The notes under the pieces were generated by a model that saw nothing but the letters and a program-made list of their open reading frames with translations, did no database searches and was not told the origin of the DNA. The position numbers and the translations under genes are program-made. A stretch of DNA of 64,000 bases from an uncultured Tateyamaria sp. (GTDB lineage: Bacteria > Pseudomonadota > Alphaproteobacteria > Rhodobacterales > Rhodobacteraceae). Location of the stretch: positions 1-64,000 of the forward strand of contig NZ_CANMEU010000013.1 in the NCBI RefSeq assembly GCF_947497045.1. The letters are read 5' to 3'. Positions 1-9,713 of this stretch are shown one piece after another. Each line of letters begins with the position of its first letter. The stretch's first letter is position 1.

Positions 1-67
1 CCAAGGGTTACGATGAGCGAAAGACACTCCCTTAGCAAAACAATGCTGTCTGTCTCAAAGGCCGTGA

Positions 68-652
68 CGGGTTACAGACCGTATCGCCGCACCCAACCCG
101 CTGAATTTGGTGGTGGATAGCGAACGGATTGCAGTGATTGGATTTTCCGCAGGCGGTGCGACTGCACTTGCCCTTGGCGGACTACGACCTTCGATGGGCG
201 AAGCGGTAAACCATTGTGAGGCCTATAGCGATCCCTTTTGCCGCTTTGTTGACCCCAAGGATCGACGCTTCGAGGACACCAAGCTAATGTCTGGACTGGG
301 CGATAGCCGCATCCGTAGCATAGTCGCTTTGGCTCCAGTAACGGCCTATTTCAGTGATGCTGAATTGGCCACGCTTACGGTTCCAATCTTCGTGTTTGCA
401 CCAGCGCAAGATGCCGAGCTATCGCCTACCGCCAATTCAGAGAGGCTGCGCGATAATATTCAGACTGGGCTGACATTCTATGAGGAGCCAGAGGCAGGAC
501 ATTTTTCCGTCTTGCCTGTCTTCCCAGAAGCCACATGGGGCGAGGTCCCGATAGTGCTGCGAGCAGATATTGAAGGCTTCGACCGTTCCGCGTTTCATCA
601 GCGGCTTTTTTACCGAGTGGTTGGCTTCTTGGACGAATCTTTAAGCCACTAA
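68..652 (+). pseudogene. Broken alpha/beta hydrolase (dienelactone hydrolase-like), C-terminal part
   Basis: The translation contains the nucleophile elbow GFSAGG, preceded by a strand ending in ERIAVIG, and a late Asp/His region (PAQDAELS, EAGHFSV). This is the pattern of secreted dienelactone-hydrolase-like alpha/beta hydrolases. The readable frame runs back only to an in-frame TGA at 65-67. The N-terminal half of such an enzyme (signal peptide and first strands) is not found in any frame upstream, although pieces are suggestive in another frame. A TTG at 107 could start a protein of 181 residues, but it would begin just before the nucleophile and lack half the fold. I therefore read it as a degraded gene. 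The frame is intact from here to the stop, so the damage may be recent. Confidence 0.6.
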
Positions 653-854
653 CAATGGCCAAATTCGCGGCGGTTGGAATGTAACTACTACAAGGCCAAA
701 TCGAACCTCCGCTGCTTGGATAAACCCTTCCAAAAAGGACCGTTTTTGGCATGGGAGTTCTGTCAGGGGGTTTTTGTCCGGTATGCGGGGCAAGCCGAGC
801 TTCCGCTGTGGTTGCGCCAAGATCTGGTCTTTGGAGATCATCAAGGCTGTCTGA

Positions 855-1520
855 CTAGGGCCAGAGGCGTGTGGCTACCCAGCTTTCTCCGTCTTCGGTT
901 CTGTACCGCAGCCGCTTGTGATTGCGGTCAGTGGCACCCTGCCAGAATTCGACAACAGACGGAGCTACGGCATAAACTTGCCACCCCTTTTCGACATGAT
1001 CTGGATTGTTTTCCAAGAATACCTCTGCTTCGCCCAACTTTCGATTTAGGTCCTCAGGGTCTTCCAGTATGTCGCTTTGTAGCGATGCAATAGCGGCCGT
1101 TCGCGAGCCGATTGGGCGATCTAAAAAATCAGATGCACATTCCTCAGGAGTAAGCACAACTGCTGGACCGCGTAGGCGGACCTGCTTACCCAAGTCAGGC
1201 CAGTAAAATGTCAGAGATACTTCAGGGTTAGCGTCGATTTGCTTGCCCTTCGGGCTATTGGCCTTGATTGCAAAATGCCAACCGCGTTCATCAACGTTTT
1301 TCAGAATTAAAACGCGCGCGTCAGGACAGCCGTTGTCGTCAACAGTTGACAAGGTCATCGCATGAGGCTCGCGTACTCCTGCTTCAAGAGCATTCATCAG
1401 CCAAAGCCGAAATGCTTCATGTGGGCATGTCGGCAGCGTCGTCAAATCCTCGTCAGGCAAGGGTCCTTTCAATGAAGGAATTTTGCGGAGAATTTCTTTC
1501 ATAGGCTGTTCATTATTCAT
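855..1520 (-). CDS. Pyridoxamine 5'-phosphate oxidase-family flavoprotein
   Basis: Predicted soluble FMN protein of about 221 residues with the PNPOx split-barrel pattern: an N-terminal segment with REPHAMTLSTV, the FMN-binding stretch RVLILKNVDERGWHF, a second strand with VRLRG, and a C-terminal WQG...RLRY...RL-P ending like PdxH. PdxH oxidises pyridoxamine or pyridoxine 5'-phosphate to PLP. The ends fit that family, but the middle is divergent, so a PhzG-like or general FMN oxidase role is possible. The ATG at 1520 was chosen because an AAGAGA ribosome site lies 7 nt upstream; the longer reading to 1565 has none. It is followed by a convergent-free gap and a DMT transporter on the same strand. 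Confidence 0.75.
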   Translation of the reverse strand: MNNEQPMKEILRKIPSLKGPLPDEDLTTLPTCPHEAFRLWLMNALEAGVREPHAMTLSTVDDNGCPDARVLILKNVDERGWHFAIKANSPKGKQIDANPEVSLTFYWPDLGKQVRLRGPAVVLTPEECASDFLDRPIGSRTAAIASLQSDILEDPEDLNRKLGEAEVFLENNPDHVEKGWQVYAVAPSVVEFWQGATDRNHKRLRYRTEDGESWVATRLWP

Positions 1521-1584
1521 CAAAGTATCTCTTGGATTATCCTTACATTGACCAAGGGTGGTCAATTTACGTTAAGCTTGAAAG

Positions 1585-2439
1585 TTATGGCTTTGACACG
1601 CGTAACAGTATCGCGCCCGAGATTGTCAAAAATGTCGAGAGTACTTTGGCCAGATTGAGGCGCTCCTTTAGGAAGAAAACACCGATAAACAAAGCAAAAA
1701 CAATCGACGTTTCTCGAAGCGCGGTAACGAGTGCAATTGGCGCTTGAGTGAATGCCCAGATGACTAGCCCATAGGCCATGAATGACGCTGTGCCGCCTGC
1801 AAGTCCGAACCATATCGTAGAGCGATCTGCCTTCAGTACCTTGAAAGTACGAGGTCTAAAAAACGCCGTCCAAGCTGACATACCCACGGCATTGCCAATG
1901 GCTGCCCACGTCCAAAACCCAACAGCTGTCGTCGCAATTCTTGCGCCGATCCCATCAACGAGGGAGTACGCAGCAATGAATGCACCGGTAACGAGCGCCA
2001 TGACAACGGCCCGTGGGTTTCTCGATCCATCCGCGCCTCGGACAAGGGCAAGTGACGCGAGACCAAGCGCAATAAAGAGTACGCCAGTGAGTTCCGTCGT
2101 TGTGAAGGACACTCCCAAAACCCCAATTGAGACAGCAGTAACAATCAACGGAGCCGATCCTCGTGCGATAGGATAAACGAGCGTCAGATCGCCGATCCGG
2201 TACCCGGCAATGAGGGACAGCTGATAGCCCAAATGCAGAATGACACCTCCAATGATCCACGGCACTGCCGTCATATCAATCGTAGGACTGAACGGGAGGA
2301 TCAACATGGCGATTGGTAGGTGACCGAGGACCACAGCAAGCATCGTTGCGTGTTTGTCCGTGCTACCTTTCACGAGAGAATTCCAAGTCGCGTGCAGACC
2401 AGCCGCCAGCAATACTGCCAAGAAAACTGAACTGCTCAT
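1585..2439 (-). CDS. EamA/DMT-family transporter
   Basis: About 284 residues, strongly hydrophobic, with some ten predicted membrane helices arranged as two EamA repeats. Recognisable features are the N-terminal LHATWNSLVKG, the mid-protein Y-P-IARGSAPL loop and the end-of-repeat pattern LIALGLASLALVRG, and in the second half a REtS.vfal.ig..flkErl motif. Members export metabolites or amino acids, or are uncharacterised; the substrate cannot be read from sequence. The ATG at 2439 has a GGAG five bases upstream and is preferred over ATGs at 2469 and 2451. It lies beside the PNPOx-family gene on the same strand with a 64-nt gap, so the two may be cotranscribed. Confidence 0.8.
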   Translation of the reverse strand: MSSSVFLAVLLAAGLHATWNSLVKGSTDKHATMLAVVLGHLPIAMLILPFSPTIDMTAVPWIIGGVILHLGYQLSLIAGYRIGDLTLVYPIARGSAPLIVTAVSIGVLGVSFTTTELTGVLFIALGLASLALVRGADGSRNPRAVVMALVTGAFIAAYSLVDGIGARIATTAVGFWTWAAIGNAVGMSAWTAFFRPRTFKVLKADRSTIWFGLAGGTASFMAYGLVIWAFTQAPIALVTALRETSIVFALFIGVFFLKERLNLAKVLSTFLTISGAILLRVSKP

Positions 2440-2562
2440 TTCGTGCTCCATACCCCCAAAGTTGCTCATAAATATCTATTCTGTGTCAGTAATAACATTT
2501 CTACCAAAAGCCAATTGAGATAGCGAAAGCGGACGTCCATGCAGCATCATGCACTTTGGGCT

Positions 2563-2580
2563 GATTTCGTTGAAAAACTC
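2563..2580 (+). repeat. Left terminal inverted repeat of the IS1182-type element
   Basis: GATTTCGTTGAAAAACTC; it matches the reverse complement of 4092-4109 at 17 of 18 positions. Confidence 0.75.
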
Positions 2581-2639
2581 TTCCTTGATTGGTGCATGAA
2601 CTGCTGATTCTATTCTCTCAACGAGCGGGAGAATTAGCC

Positions 2640-4021
2640 ATGATGGGACCGAAGCAGGAAGCGCAGGCGAGGCTATTCTATGAGTTTTCGCTGGAAGGCT
2701 ATGTGCCCCAAGATCACTTATTGCGTTCGATTGATCGGTTCGTTGACCTGAGCAGCATCCGCGAACTTCTGTCAGATTTCTACAGTAACACGGGCCGCCC
2801 CTCGGTCGATCCTGAACTTCTGATCCGGATGCTGCTGGTTGGGTATTGCTTCGGCATCCGTTCGGAACGACGGCTCTGCGAAGAGGTCTATCTGAACCTC
2901 GCGTATCGATGGTTTTGCCGCCTTGATTTGACGGACCGTATCCCGGATCACTCGACCTTTTCCAAGAACCGGCACGGTCGGTTCCGCGAAAGCGATCTGC
3001 TGCGCCATGTATTTGAGACGACGGTCGCGCGCTGCATGGAAGAGGGTCTGGTTGGTGGCCAGGGCTTCGCAGTCGACGCCAGTTTAATCAGCGCCGATGT
3101 CCAGAAACAGAACTCGAGCAATCCCGAAGACTGGGCGGCCCGCGAGATTGATCCGAATGATGCCCCCCGCGCAGTGCGAGAGTATCTCGACACGCTGGAG
3201 GACGAAGCTTTCGGTGCGGCGACCACGGCAAAGCCCAAGTTTACCGCACATGCTGATCCCGCCAGCCAGTGGACGGCGGCACGTAAAGGTCCAGCTTTCT
3301 TTGCGTATTCCACCAATTATCTGATCGATACGGATCACAGCATCATCGTGGATGTGGACGCCAGCCGGCCCAACAAGACCGCCGAAGTAGGGGCCATGCG
3401 CAAGATGATCGACCGCACCGAAGACCGTTTTGGGCTGAAGCCCGATTGGATCGCTGCCGACACCGCATATGGATCAGAAGACAATCTGGTCTGGCTTGCA
3501 TTGAAGCGCCAAATCCTTCCCTTCATCCCGTCTTCGACAAGGGTGAGCGCACAGATGGAACGTTCTCACGATCCGACTTCAAGTGGGACGATGAGAACGA
3601 TCACTATATCTGTCCAGGCGGCAAAGAAATGCGGCACACTTGGCGCACCTATTCCGACCCCGCCCGGAATGCACCAAGCTGGAAAGCGCGCAAGTATCGG
3701 GCGCTGAAGTCCGATTGCACAGGGTGCGCGTTGAAAGAAAAGTGCTGCCCCAACTCCGAGGCCCGCGCGGTCCATCGCGAGAAATATGAAATCGTCAGGG
3801 ACTTCGCCCGTCAATGCACGGCATCAGACTTCAATCCGACCGCGCAGAAGCGGCGAAAGAAAGTTGAGATGCTTTTTGCCCACCTCAAACGCATCCTCGG
3901 GTTGGGACGGCTCCGATTACGAGGCCCCTGCGGTGTCCAAGATGAATTTACCCTCGCAGCCGCAGCCCAAAACCTCCGAAAGCTAGCCAAACTCAAGCCA
4001 ATGGTGCCTGTCGAAGGGTAG
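2640..4021 (+). pseudogene. IS1182-family transposase, frameshifted
   Basis: The N-terminal two thirds are in one frame: DUF772-like start, GRPSVDPELLIRMLL, RIPDHSTFSKNR, then the DDE region FAVDASLI and ADTAYGS. The last third continues in the -1 frame from about 3525 (VFDKGERTDG, DCTGCALKEKC, then KRRKKVEMLFAHLK with the catalytic Glu). Joining the frames gives a full-length IS1182-type DDE transposase of about 460 residues. The junction around CCTTCATCCCGTC looks like loss of one base between Pro and Val. No slippery heptamer is visible there, so programmed -1 frameshifting is less likely. ATG 2640 follows a GGGAG ribosome site. Confidence 0.8.
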
Positions 4022-4091
4022 AAAGGCGGCGTAGCCACAGATTGCTCCAAAAAATCAAATCAATAAACCCAGACGTACCGCCAAAAACAAC

Positions 4092-4109
4092 GAGTTTTTC
4101 AACGGAATC
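4092..4109 (-). repeat. Right terminal inverted repeat of the IS1182-type element
   Basis: GAGTTTTTCAACGGAATC, complementary to the left end at 2563-2580 with one mismatch. The 158 bases from here to the next gene contain nothing I recognise. Confidence 0.75.
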
Positions 4110-4267
4110 GGCTCACTCCGGACCTTCTCCGCAGCGCAGGATGTGCCAAAACTCAACCGTTTCTGTCACCGGCGGAAAGGACCGTTTGTTGAACGGTTCA
4201 CGAAAGCAGCCTTTGGCGCAGCCGCGGCCAGAGTCGGCTTCGCGTTAAGCTGCCATTTGGCCGCCTG

Positions 4268-4699
4268 TTAATTGTTCCAAGTCCTTAACCTGATATGACT
4301 TTGCGTATCAGCAACATCTGGCATAGCGCGGACCTGATCCAGCACGGCGTCTAGTCGTGCGAGCGAGGCGCATCGCAGTTCGATGACCAGATCAAACGTC
4401 CCGCTTAAGGTTGAGACTTGGGAGACTTCTTCGAGGCGATGAAGAGAAGCTTTGACGACTGTGTCATCATCGGCTTTCAGGTGTATCAATGCGAACGCGC
4501 TGATTTGATTGTCTTTCTCACCGCTTCCGACCTCGATCGTGAATTTCTCGATCACGCGCAGGCGCGTCAATTTATCAATGCGGTTTTGGATCGTGCCGCG
4601 TGAAACAGACAAGGCCCGCGCCAAATCTGCCGCCGAAGCGCGCGCGTCGCGTGTGAGGAGGAGGAGCAATCTTTTGTCTATGTCATCCATAAGGGCCAT
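4268..4699 (-). CDS. Lrp/AsnC-family transcriptional regulator
   Basis: 143 residues with the two-domain Lrp/AsnC layout. The N-terminal winged helix (residues 5-60) begins DDIDKRLLLLLTRDAR and has the recognition helix LSVSRGTIQNRIDKL. The C-terminal RAM/ACT-like domain (70-140) contains GTFDLVIELRC, where amino-acid effectors bind in this family. The gene is divergent from the lysine catabolic operon starting at 4821. It is the natural candidate for its regulator, probably sensing lysine or a derivative (inference). The 120-bp spacer holds a weak dyad near 4780-4801 (CGAC...GTCG around TTTGTTCAAA) that could be the operator. Confidence 0.88.
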   Translation of the reverse strand: MALMDDIDKRLLLLLTRDARASAADLARALSVSRGTIQNRIDKLTRLRVIEKFTIEVGSGEKDNQISAFALIHLKADDDTVVKASLHRLEEVSQVSTLSGTFDLVIELRCASLARLDAVLDQVRAMPDVADTQSHIRLRTWNN

Positions 4700-4820
4700 C
4701 CTTTCGTTGGATTTGACGAATAGTCATAACTTTCCCGAATAGGAAGGCAAATTGGTGTTTTTCTTGGCGCCACGTCCACCGACATTTGTTCAAACGAGTC
4801 GGTAGGGGGAGCGGCAAACA

Positions 4821-6344
4821 ATGCCTGCAACGAAAACGAATACGACCTATTCAGAATTTTTGGCGGCATGCCAATTGAGCAGATATCTTGATGATACGGG
4901 CCGTTTAGACGTCACAACGCCTGTCGATGGCAGCGTTGTCGCGACACTTAAAGAACACACGCCAAAGGATGCGAAAGTTGTCATTTCGCGCTCTGCTGCT
5001 GCGTTCCAGGAATGGCGCTTGGTGCCGGCGCCACGCCGCGGTGAATTGGTGCGCTTGCTGGGCGAAGAATTGCGCCGCGAGAAAGAGAACCTTGGCCGTC
5101 TGGTCACGTTAGAATGCGGCAAGATCGTTCAAGAAGGCTTGGGCGAAGTTCAGGAAATGATCGACATTTGTGATTTCGCTGTAGGCCTGTCCCGCCAGCT
5201 TTACGGTTTGACTATTGCGTCGGAACGACCAGGGCATGCGATGCGCGAAACGTGGCATCCGATGGGACCTGTTGGGGTGATCACCGCGTTTAACTTTCCT
5301 GTGGCACCGTGGTGCTGGAATGCGGCTTTGGCCTTGGTGTGTGGCGATCCAGTGATCTGGAAGCCATCCGAGAAAACGCCACTGACAGCTTTGGCAGTGC
5401 AGGTCATTTGTGACCGCGTGACGAAGACGTTTGGTGATGACGCGCCTGATGGTTTGATCCAAGTGTTGATCGGTCAACGTGATCTTGGTGAAGCCCTGAC
5501 CGCCGCACCAGAAGTTGCACTTGTTTCCGCAACGGGGTCTGTGCCAATGGGGCGCGCTGTGGCCAATGACATGTCCAAACGTTTGGGGCGAACAATCCTT
5601 GAGCTTGGCGGCAACAACGCGATGATTGTGGCCCCCTCCGCTGATCTGGAAATGGCGTTGCGCGCTATCGTTTTCTCTGCCGTTGGGACTGCTGGTCAGC
5701 GCTGTACCACGCTGCGCCGCCTGATCGTGCACGAGGACATTTATGATACGCTGATGCCAAAGCTGATAAAGGCATACTCGGGTTTGCCGATTGGTGATCC
5801 GCTGGTCGATGGGTCCTTGGTTGGCCCATTGATCGATACCGCCGCGATGGATGCCATGGCGCACGGTTTGATCCAAGCCAAGGATCAGGGCGGCGTTGTG
5901 CATGGCGGCGGGCAGGCGCTTGAAGGGGATTTCCCCCGCGCGGCTTACGTCCATCCTGCCATTGTCGAAATGCCATCGCAAACCGCGATCATGCATCACG
6001 AGACATTCGCACCCATTCTTTATGTCGTGAAATACCAACGGCTAGAGCATGCGATCCGCATTCAGAACGACGTGCCTCAGGGCCTCAGCTCGTGCATCTT
6101 TTCAACGGATGTCCGCGAGACCGAGTTTTTCTTGTCAGCGGCAGGATCCGATTGCGGGATTGCTAACGTCAACATCGGCCCCTCCGGCGCTGAAATTGGT
6201 GGGGCGTTTGGCGGTGAAAAGGAAACCGGCGGCGGACGCGAAAGCGGCTCTGACGCGTGGAAAGCCTACATGCGTCGGCAAACCAACACTGTGAATTACT
6301 CGCGCGAGCTACCGCTTGCGCAGGGCATTAAATTCGACATTTAG
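4821..6344 (+). CDS. 2-aminoadipate-6-semialdehyde (allysine) dehydrogenase, ALDH7-type
   Basis: 507-residue NAD(P)-dependent aldehyde dehydrogenase. Catalytic residues visible: Glu261 in LELGGNN and the nucleophile Cys295 in GTAGQRCTTLRR. The cofactor loop is ATGSVPMGR. The C-terminal GGAFGGEKETGGGRESGSD is characteristic of the ALDH7/antiquitin branch, which oxidises 2-aminoadipate semialdehyde (and its cyclic form piperideine-6-carboxylate) to 2-aminoadipate. It is the first gene of the operon; a strong AGGGGGAG ribosome site precedes the ATG. The next gene, a saccharopine-dehydrogenase-fold enzyme 9 nt downstream, would supply the semialdehyde. The assignment to lysine catabolism rests on both the family and the complete set of neighbours. 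Confidence 0.9.
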   Translation: MPATKTNTTYSEFLAACQLSRYLDDTGRLDVTTPVDGSVVATLKEHTPKDAKVVISRSAAAFQEWRLVPAPRRGELVRLLGEELRREKENLGRLVTLECGKIVQEGLGEVQEMIDICDFAVGLSRQLYGLTIASERPGHAMRETWHPMGPVGVITAFNFPVAPWCWNAALALVCGDPVIWKPSEKTPLTALAVQVICDRVTKTFGDDAPDGLIQVLIGQRDLGEALTAAPEVALVSATGSVPMGRAVANDMSKRLGRTILELGGNNAMIVAPSADLEMALRAIVFSAVGTAGQRCTTLRRLIVHEDIYDTLMPKLIKAYSGLPIGDPLVDGSLVGPLIDTAAMDAMAHGLIQAKDQGGVVHGGGQALEGDFPRAAYVHPAIVEMPSQTAIMHHETFAPILYVVKYQRLEHAIRIQNDVPQGLSSCIFSTDVRETEFFLSAAGSDCGIANVNIGPSGAEIGGAFGGEKETGGGRESGSDAWKAYMRRQTNTVNYSRELPLAQGIKFDI

Positions 6345-6353
6345 GAAAAAAAT

Positions 6354-7412
6354 ATGGAAAATATTGCAGTCCTCGGTTTGGGTAAGATCGGCCGTCTGGC
6401 AGCAGAATTGCTGCACAATTCCGGCTTCACAGTTACGGGCATCGACAAAGAAGCCCCGAAGGGTGATCTATCCTTTGCATTTAAGACGCTGGATTTGTCA
6501 TCAGCAACTGACGTCGTTGAAGAGTTTGGCAAACAAGACGCTGTTCTGTCTTGCCTGCCTTTCCAGTTGAACATCGCATTGGCGCAAGCCGCTCATGATG
6601 CAGGTGTGCATTATTTTGATCTGACAGAAGATGTGCCCACGACAAACGCGATCATCGAGATGAGCAAAACTGCCAAAAGCCTGATGGCCCCGCAATGCGG
6701 TTTAGCCCCCGGCTTCATCGGAATTGTGGGGGCAAACCTGATTTCCCAGTTTGACGATTGCAGGGCCTGTAAGATGCGCGTTGGTGCGTTGCCACAGCAC
6801 CCGACCGGGTTGATGGGCTACGCATTTAACTGGTCCCCAGAGGGTGTGGTCAACGAATATCTGAACGACTGTGAAGTCCTTGAGAACGGTGAGCGCAAGT
6901 GGGTATCGCCGATGGAATGGGTCGAAGACGTCTACATCGATGGCATGAAACTTGAGGCGTTTACCACGTCGGGTGGTTTGGGCACGATGTGCGAGACATA
7001 TCAGGGCAGCGTTGCAAATATTGACTATAAGACAATGCGTTACCCTGGCCATGTGCAGCAGATGAATTTCTTCTTCCATGAGCTTCTGATGCGGGACCGT
7101 CGTGAAGAAGCGGGCGAGATTTTGATCAACGCAAAACCACCTGTCCAAGACGATGTTGTCTATGTGCATGCCAGTGCCGAGGGCCATATCAATGGTCGTC
7201 TGGAACGTCGCGAATTCGTGCGCGGCTTTCGCCCCATTGAGGTCGCAGGCCAACAGCGGACGGCGATTGCATGGACAACTGCGGGGTCCGTCGTCGCGAT
7301 TATTGAAATGGTCCGCGATGGAAAACTGCCCAATTCCGGTTTTCTCAAGCAAGAAGACATCTCGTTGGATGACTTCCTCGCAATGCCAACTGGCTCGTTT
7401 TATGCGGGCTAA
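6354..7412 (+). CDS. Saccharopine dehydrogenase-family enzyme, probably L-lysine 6-dehydrogenase
   Basis: 352 residues. The Rossmann start [16 protein letters not shown] binds NAD(P), followed by the saccharopine-dehydrogenase-type motif [11 protein letters not shown] and the domain-crossing [15 protein letters not shown]. Two reactions fit this fold and position: saccharopine to allysine plus glutamate, or direct oxidative deamination of the lysine 6-amino group to allysine (lysine 6-dehydrogenase, same fold and similar length). No lysine-ketoglutarate reductase domain or gene is present in the window, and the operon otherwise forms a complete path from allysine. I therefore favour lysine 6-dehydrogenase, as inference. 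The end overlaps the ABC ATPase start by 11 nt, so the genes are translationally coupled. Confidence 0.8.
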   Translation: MENIAVLGLGKIGRLAAELLHNSGFTVTGIDKEAPKGDLSFAFKTLDLSSATDVVEEFGKQDAVLSCLPFQLNIALAQAAHDAGVHYFDLTEDVPTTNAIIEMSKTAKSLMAPQCGLAPGFIGIVGANLISQFDDCRACKMRVGALPQHPTGLMGYAFNWSPEGVVNEYLNDCEVLENGERKWVSPMEWVEDVYIDGMKLEAFTTSGGLGTMCETYQGSVANIDYKTMRYPGHVQQMNFFFHELLMRDRREEAGEILINAKPPVQDDVVYVHASAEGHINGRLERREFVRGFRPIEVAGQQRTAIAWTTAGSVVAIIEMVRDGKLPNSGFLKQEDISLDDFLAMPTGSFYAG

Positions 7413-8178
7413 CGGGCACAAATCATACCTGAACGTCGAGGGATTGCACAAATCCTTCGGCGCACTTGAAGTGATAAAAGGGGTCAGCTTTGACGCCGGT
7501 GAGCATGAGGTTGTTTCGCTTTTAGGAGCGTCAGGGTCGGGCAAGTCTACGATCCTGCGGTGTATCAATTTGCTTGAGACACCAACGCGTGGCGAAATTT
7601 CGATTGATGGTGACAAGCTTCCGTTGAAACAGGGCAAAAAAGGCATGATTGTCAGCGACCACCGCGCGCTGTGCGTCATTCGTGCGCGCCTTGGAATGGT
7701 GTTCCAGCAATTCAATCTTTGGGCCCATATGACCGTCTTACAAAACGTGATTGAAGGGCCTGTTCAGGTCTTGGGCTTGCCAAAAGACCAAGCCATCGCC
7801 AAGGCTGAAGCCCTTTTGGATCGTGTCGGAATTGCCGGCAAAAAAGACAACTACCCAAGCCAACTTTCAGGTGGTCAGCAGCAACGTGTTGCCATTGCCC
7901 GCACCTTGGCGATGGATCCCAAAATTTTGTTGTTTGATGAGCCAACCTCCGCGCTGGACCCCGAGATGGTTGGCGAAGTTCTAGGCGTCATGAGAGACTT
8001 AGCCGCCGAAGGACGAACGATGATCGTCGTTACCCACGAGATGGGTTTTGCGCGCGAAGTTTCAGACAAAGTCATTTTTCTGCACCGCGGAAAGATCGCA
8101 GAAGAAGGCACGCCGGACGTTATTTTCGGCGCGCCAAGAACAGCCGAGTGCCAGCAATTTTTGGCTAAGGTTCTTTAA
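7402..8178 (+). CDS. Amino-acid ABC transporter ATP-binding protein (GlnQ/HisP type)
   Basis: 258 residues with every nucleotide-binding motif: Walker [11 protein letters not shown]-loop region VFQQFNLW, signature LSGGQQQR, Walker [15 protein letters not shown] and switch His in VVTHEMGFA. This is the polar amino-acid uptake subtype (HisP/GlnQ/ArtP). It would power import with the two permeases and the binding protein downstream. ATG 7402 was chosen because the family N-terminus ([12 protein letters not shown]) starts there; it overlaps the end of the preceding dehydrogenase gene. A longer in-frame extension to 7153 lies inside that gene and is rejected. Confidence 0.92.
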   Translation: MRANGHKSYLNVEGLHKSFGALEVIKGVSFDAGEHEVVSLLGASGSGKSTILRCINLLETPTRGEISIDGDKLPLKQGKKGMIVSDHRALCVIRARLGMVFQQFNLWAHMTVLQNVIEGPVQVLGLPKDQAIAKAEALLDRVGIAGKKDNYPSQLSGGQQQRVAIARTLAMDPKILLFDEPTSALDPEMVGEVLGVMRDLAAEGRTMIVVTHEMGFAREVSDKVIFLHRGKIAEEGTPDVIFGAPRTAECQQFLAKVL

Positions 8179-8197
8179 AAACTCAGGGAGAGAGAAA

Positions 8198-8935
8198 ATG
8201 AAAAAGACACTCATGGGAGCAAGCCTTGCCGTTCTGGCAATGGCAACAACATCACAGGCGCAAGACGTTCTGCGTATCGCCACTGAGGGCGCATATCCTC
8301 CATTCAACAACGTCACCGCAGATGGTGAGCTTGTTGGATTTGACGTTGATATCGCAAAGGCACTTTGTGCCGCGATGGAACGCGAATGCGAAATTGTTGC
8401 CCAAGACTGGGACGGCATCATTCCGGGCCTCGTGAACAACAAATACGATGCCATTGTCGCGTCGATGTCCATCACTCAGGAACGTCTGGAGGCGATTAAC
8501 TTCACTGCGCCTTATTATTCGAATTACCTGAGCGTTTTGGGCAAAGAAGGGTCAGATCTGACACTCGAAGGTTTGGGCGATGTGGCCATCGGTGCGCAGC
8601 GGTCGACGGTTGGTTCGCAGTGGGCCGAAGACGAGTATGGCAGCCGTGCTGACGTGCGTCTTTATGACACCAACCCTGCTGCTGTTTCCGACCTGGAAGC
8701 TGGTCGCATCGAAGCCATCGTCATGGACTTTTTGCCAGCTGCGGAAGTTCTGAACACCACGAGCGGCCTTGGGTATATCGAAGCAAAAATCGACATCAAC
8801 GATCAGATCGGCATCGGTATCCGCAAGGGTGATGATGAACTGACCGATGCATTCAACGCGGCCCTCGAGACGATCCGCGCTGACGGCACATACGAAGCTA
8901 TTAGTGTCGCATACTTTGGCACTGATATTTATTAA
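8198..8935 (+). CDS. Periplasmic basic-amino-acid binding protein
   Basis: 245 residues with a signal peptide (MKKTLMGASLAVLAMATTSQ, cleaved near Ala-Gln-Asp). The mature protein is a family 3 solute-binding protein: TEGAYPPFNNV at the start, VGFDVDIAKALC, then the ligand-site stretch DWDGIIPGL and DAIVASMSIT. These match lysine/arginine/ornithine binding proteins (ArgT-like), which fits the lysine-degrading enzymes of the same operon. The ligand is inferred. An AGGGAGAG ribosome site precedes ATG 8198. A stem-loop follows the stop, commonly seen where the binding protein must be made in excess of the permeases. Confidence 0.92.
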   Translation: MKKTLMGASLAVLAMATTSQAQDVLRIATEGAYPPFNNVTADGELVGFDVDIAKALCAAMERECEIVAQDWDGIIPGLVNNKYDAIVASMSITQERLEAINFTAPYYSNYLSVLGKEGSDLTLEGLGDVAIGAQRSTVGSQWAEDEYGSRADVRLYDTNPAAVSDLEAGRIEAIVMDFLPAAEVLNTTSGLGYIEAKIDINDQIGIGIRKGDDELTDAFNAALETIRADGTYEAISVAYFGTDIY

Positions 8936-8943
8936 AGACACGG

Positions 8944-8972
8944 TGCGCCCGACGTTATCAATGTGGGGCGCA
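8944..8972 (+). other. Stem-loop between binding-protein and permease genes
   Basis: TGCGCCC (8944-8950) pairs with GGGCGCA (8966-8972) across a 15-nt loop. There is no U-run, so it is not a classic terminator. It could stabilise the upstream binding-protein mRNA or cause partial termination. Confidence 0.45.
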
Positions 8973-8986
8973 TCGCTGGTATTCGC

Positions 8987-9709
8987 ATGGAAACAATGAA
9001 TTCATTCCTTGGCCCTTTGGCCTTTGGGAGCACCGGATGGGGCGATGATCTTTTGCGGGGTGCGTGGATCACGATCACGCTCGCGTTGTGGTCAATGACG
9101 CTTGGTTTGGTCATGGGCCTTGGTTTGGCAGCCCTCAAGCTGTCCCGCTTCGTGCTGCTGCGCTGGTTGGCCGAAAGCTATACACTTTTCATTCGTGGGA
9201 TGCCGGAGTTTCTGATCTTACTGATTGTTTTCTTCGGGTCCGATCAGTTGATCAACGCATCACTTAGCGCTTTTGGCAGCGAGGCCCGCGTCGAGGTCCC
9301 CAAGTTTGTCGCCACTGTTGCAGGGCTGTCTGCAATTTTTGCCGCATACGCCTGCGAGATTTTTCGCGGCGCTTATCTTGCGGTGCCTGCAGGCCAGATT
9401 GAAGCGGCGCAAGCGGTTGGTCTGTCCGCGGGAAAAGTGTTTCGCCGCGTACGTTTCCCGCAGATGTGGCGCTATGCGATCCCGGGACTTGGCAATCTTT
9501 GGATGGTTGTTCTCAAGGACACGTCATTGGCAGCGGTCATTGCGTTGGACGAACTGTTGCGCATTTCAAAACTTGGGGGCGAAACCGAGGGACGTCAATT
9601 AACGTTTTTTGCCGCCGCAGGCGCGCTTTATTTGATGATGACGCTGCTGTCTGACTTAGGCCGTGCTTGGGCCGAGCAGCGTTCGCGCCGTGGTATTTCA
9701 GGAACATAA
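8987..9709 (+). CDS. Amino-acid ABC transporter permease (HisQ/ArtQ-like)
   Basis: About 240 residues, five or so membrane helices. It carries the HEAAL-family cytoplasmic loop GQIEAAQAVGLSAGKVFRRVRFPQ that contacts the ATPase, and the EIFRGAYL motif typical of the HisM/HisQ group. The start is uncertain: ATG 8987 or 8996 both begin just before the first helix region, and a GTG at 8963 is also open. No strong ribosome site distinguishes them. The stop is 4 nt before the next permease start. Confidence 0.88.
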   Translation: METMNSFLGPLAFGSTGWGDDLLRGAWITITLALWSMTLGLVMGLGLAALKLSRFVLLRWLAESYTLFIRGMPEFLILLIVFFGSDQLINASLSAFGSEARVEVPKFVATVAGLSAIFAAYACEIFRGAYLAVPAGQIEAAQAVGLSAGKVFRRVRFPQMWRYAIPGLGNLWMVVLKDTSLAAVIALDELLRISKLGGETEGRQLTFFAAAGALYLMMTLLSDLGRAWAEQRSRRGISGT

Positions 9710-9713
9710 CACG

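Larger units (their letters stand above)
2560..4112 (+). mobile_element. IS1182-type insertion sequence
   Basis: Insertion sequence of about 1.55 kb delimited by imperfect inverted repeats around 2563-2580 and 4092-4109. The two ends share GATT-Y-CGTTGAAAAACTC. It carries one transposase gene, broken by a frameshift. No clear target-site duplication was found by eye next to the ends. Confidence 0.8.

Noticed and set aside
3446-4021. Programmed -1 frameshift in the IS1182-type transposase
   Set aside because: No slippery heptamer at the junction; a single-base loss between Pro and Val codons explains it more simply.
5109-6038. 309-codon minus-strand open frame
   Set aside because: Antisense to the aldehyde dehydrogenase; His/Arg-rich shadow sequence without family motifs.
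7153-7401. N-terminal extension of the ABC ATPase
   Set aside because: Lies wholly inside the preceding dehydrogenase gene and lacks family similarity; the family start is at 7402.
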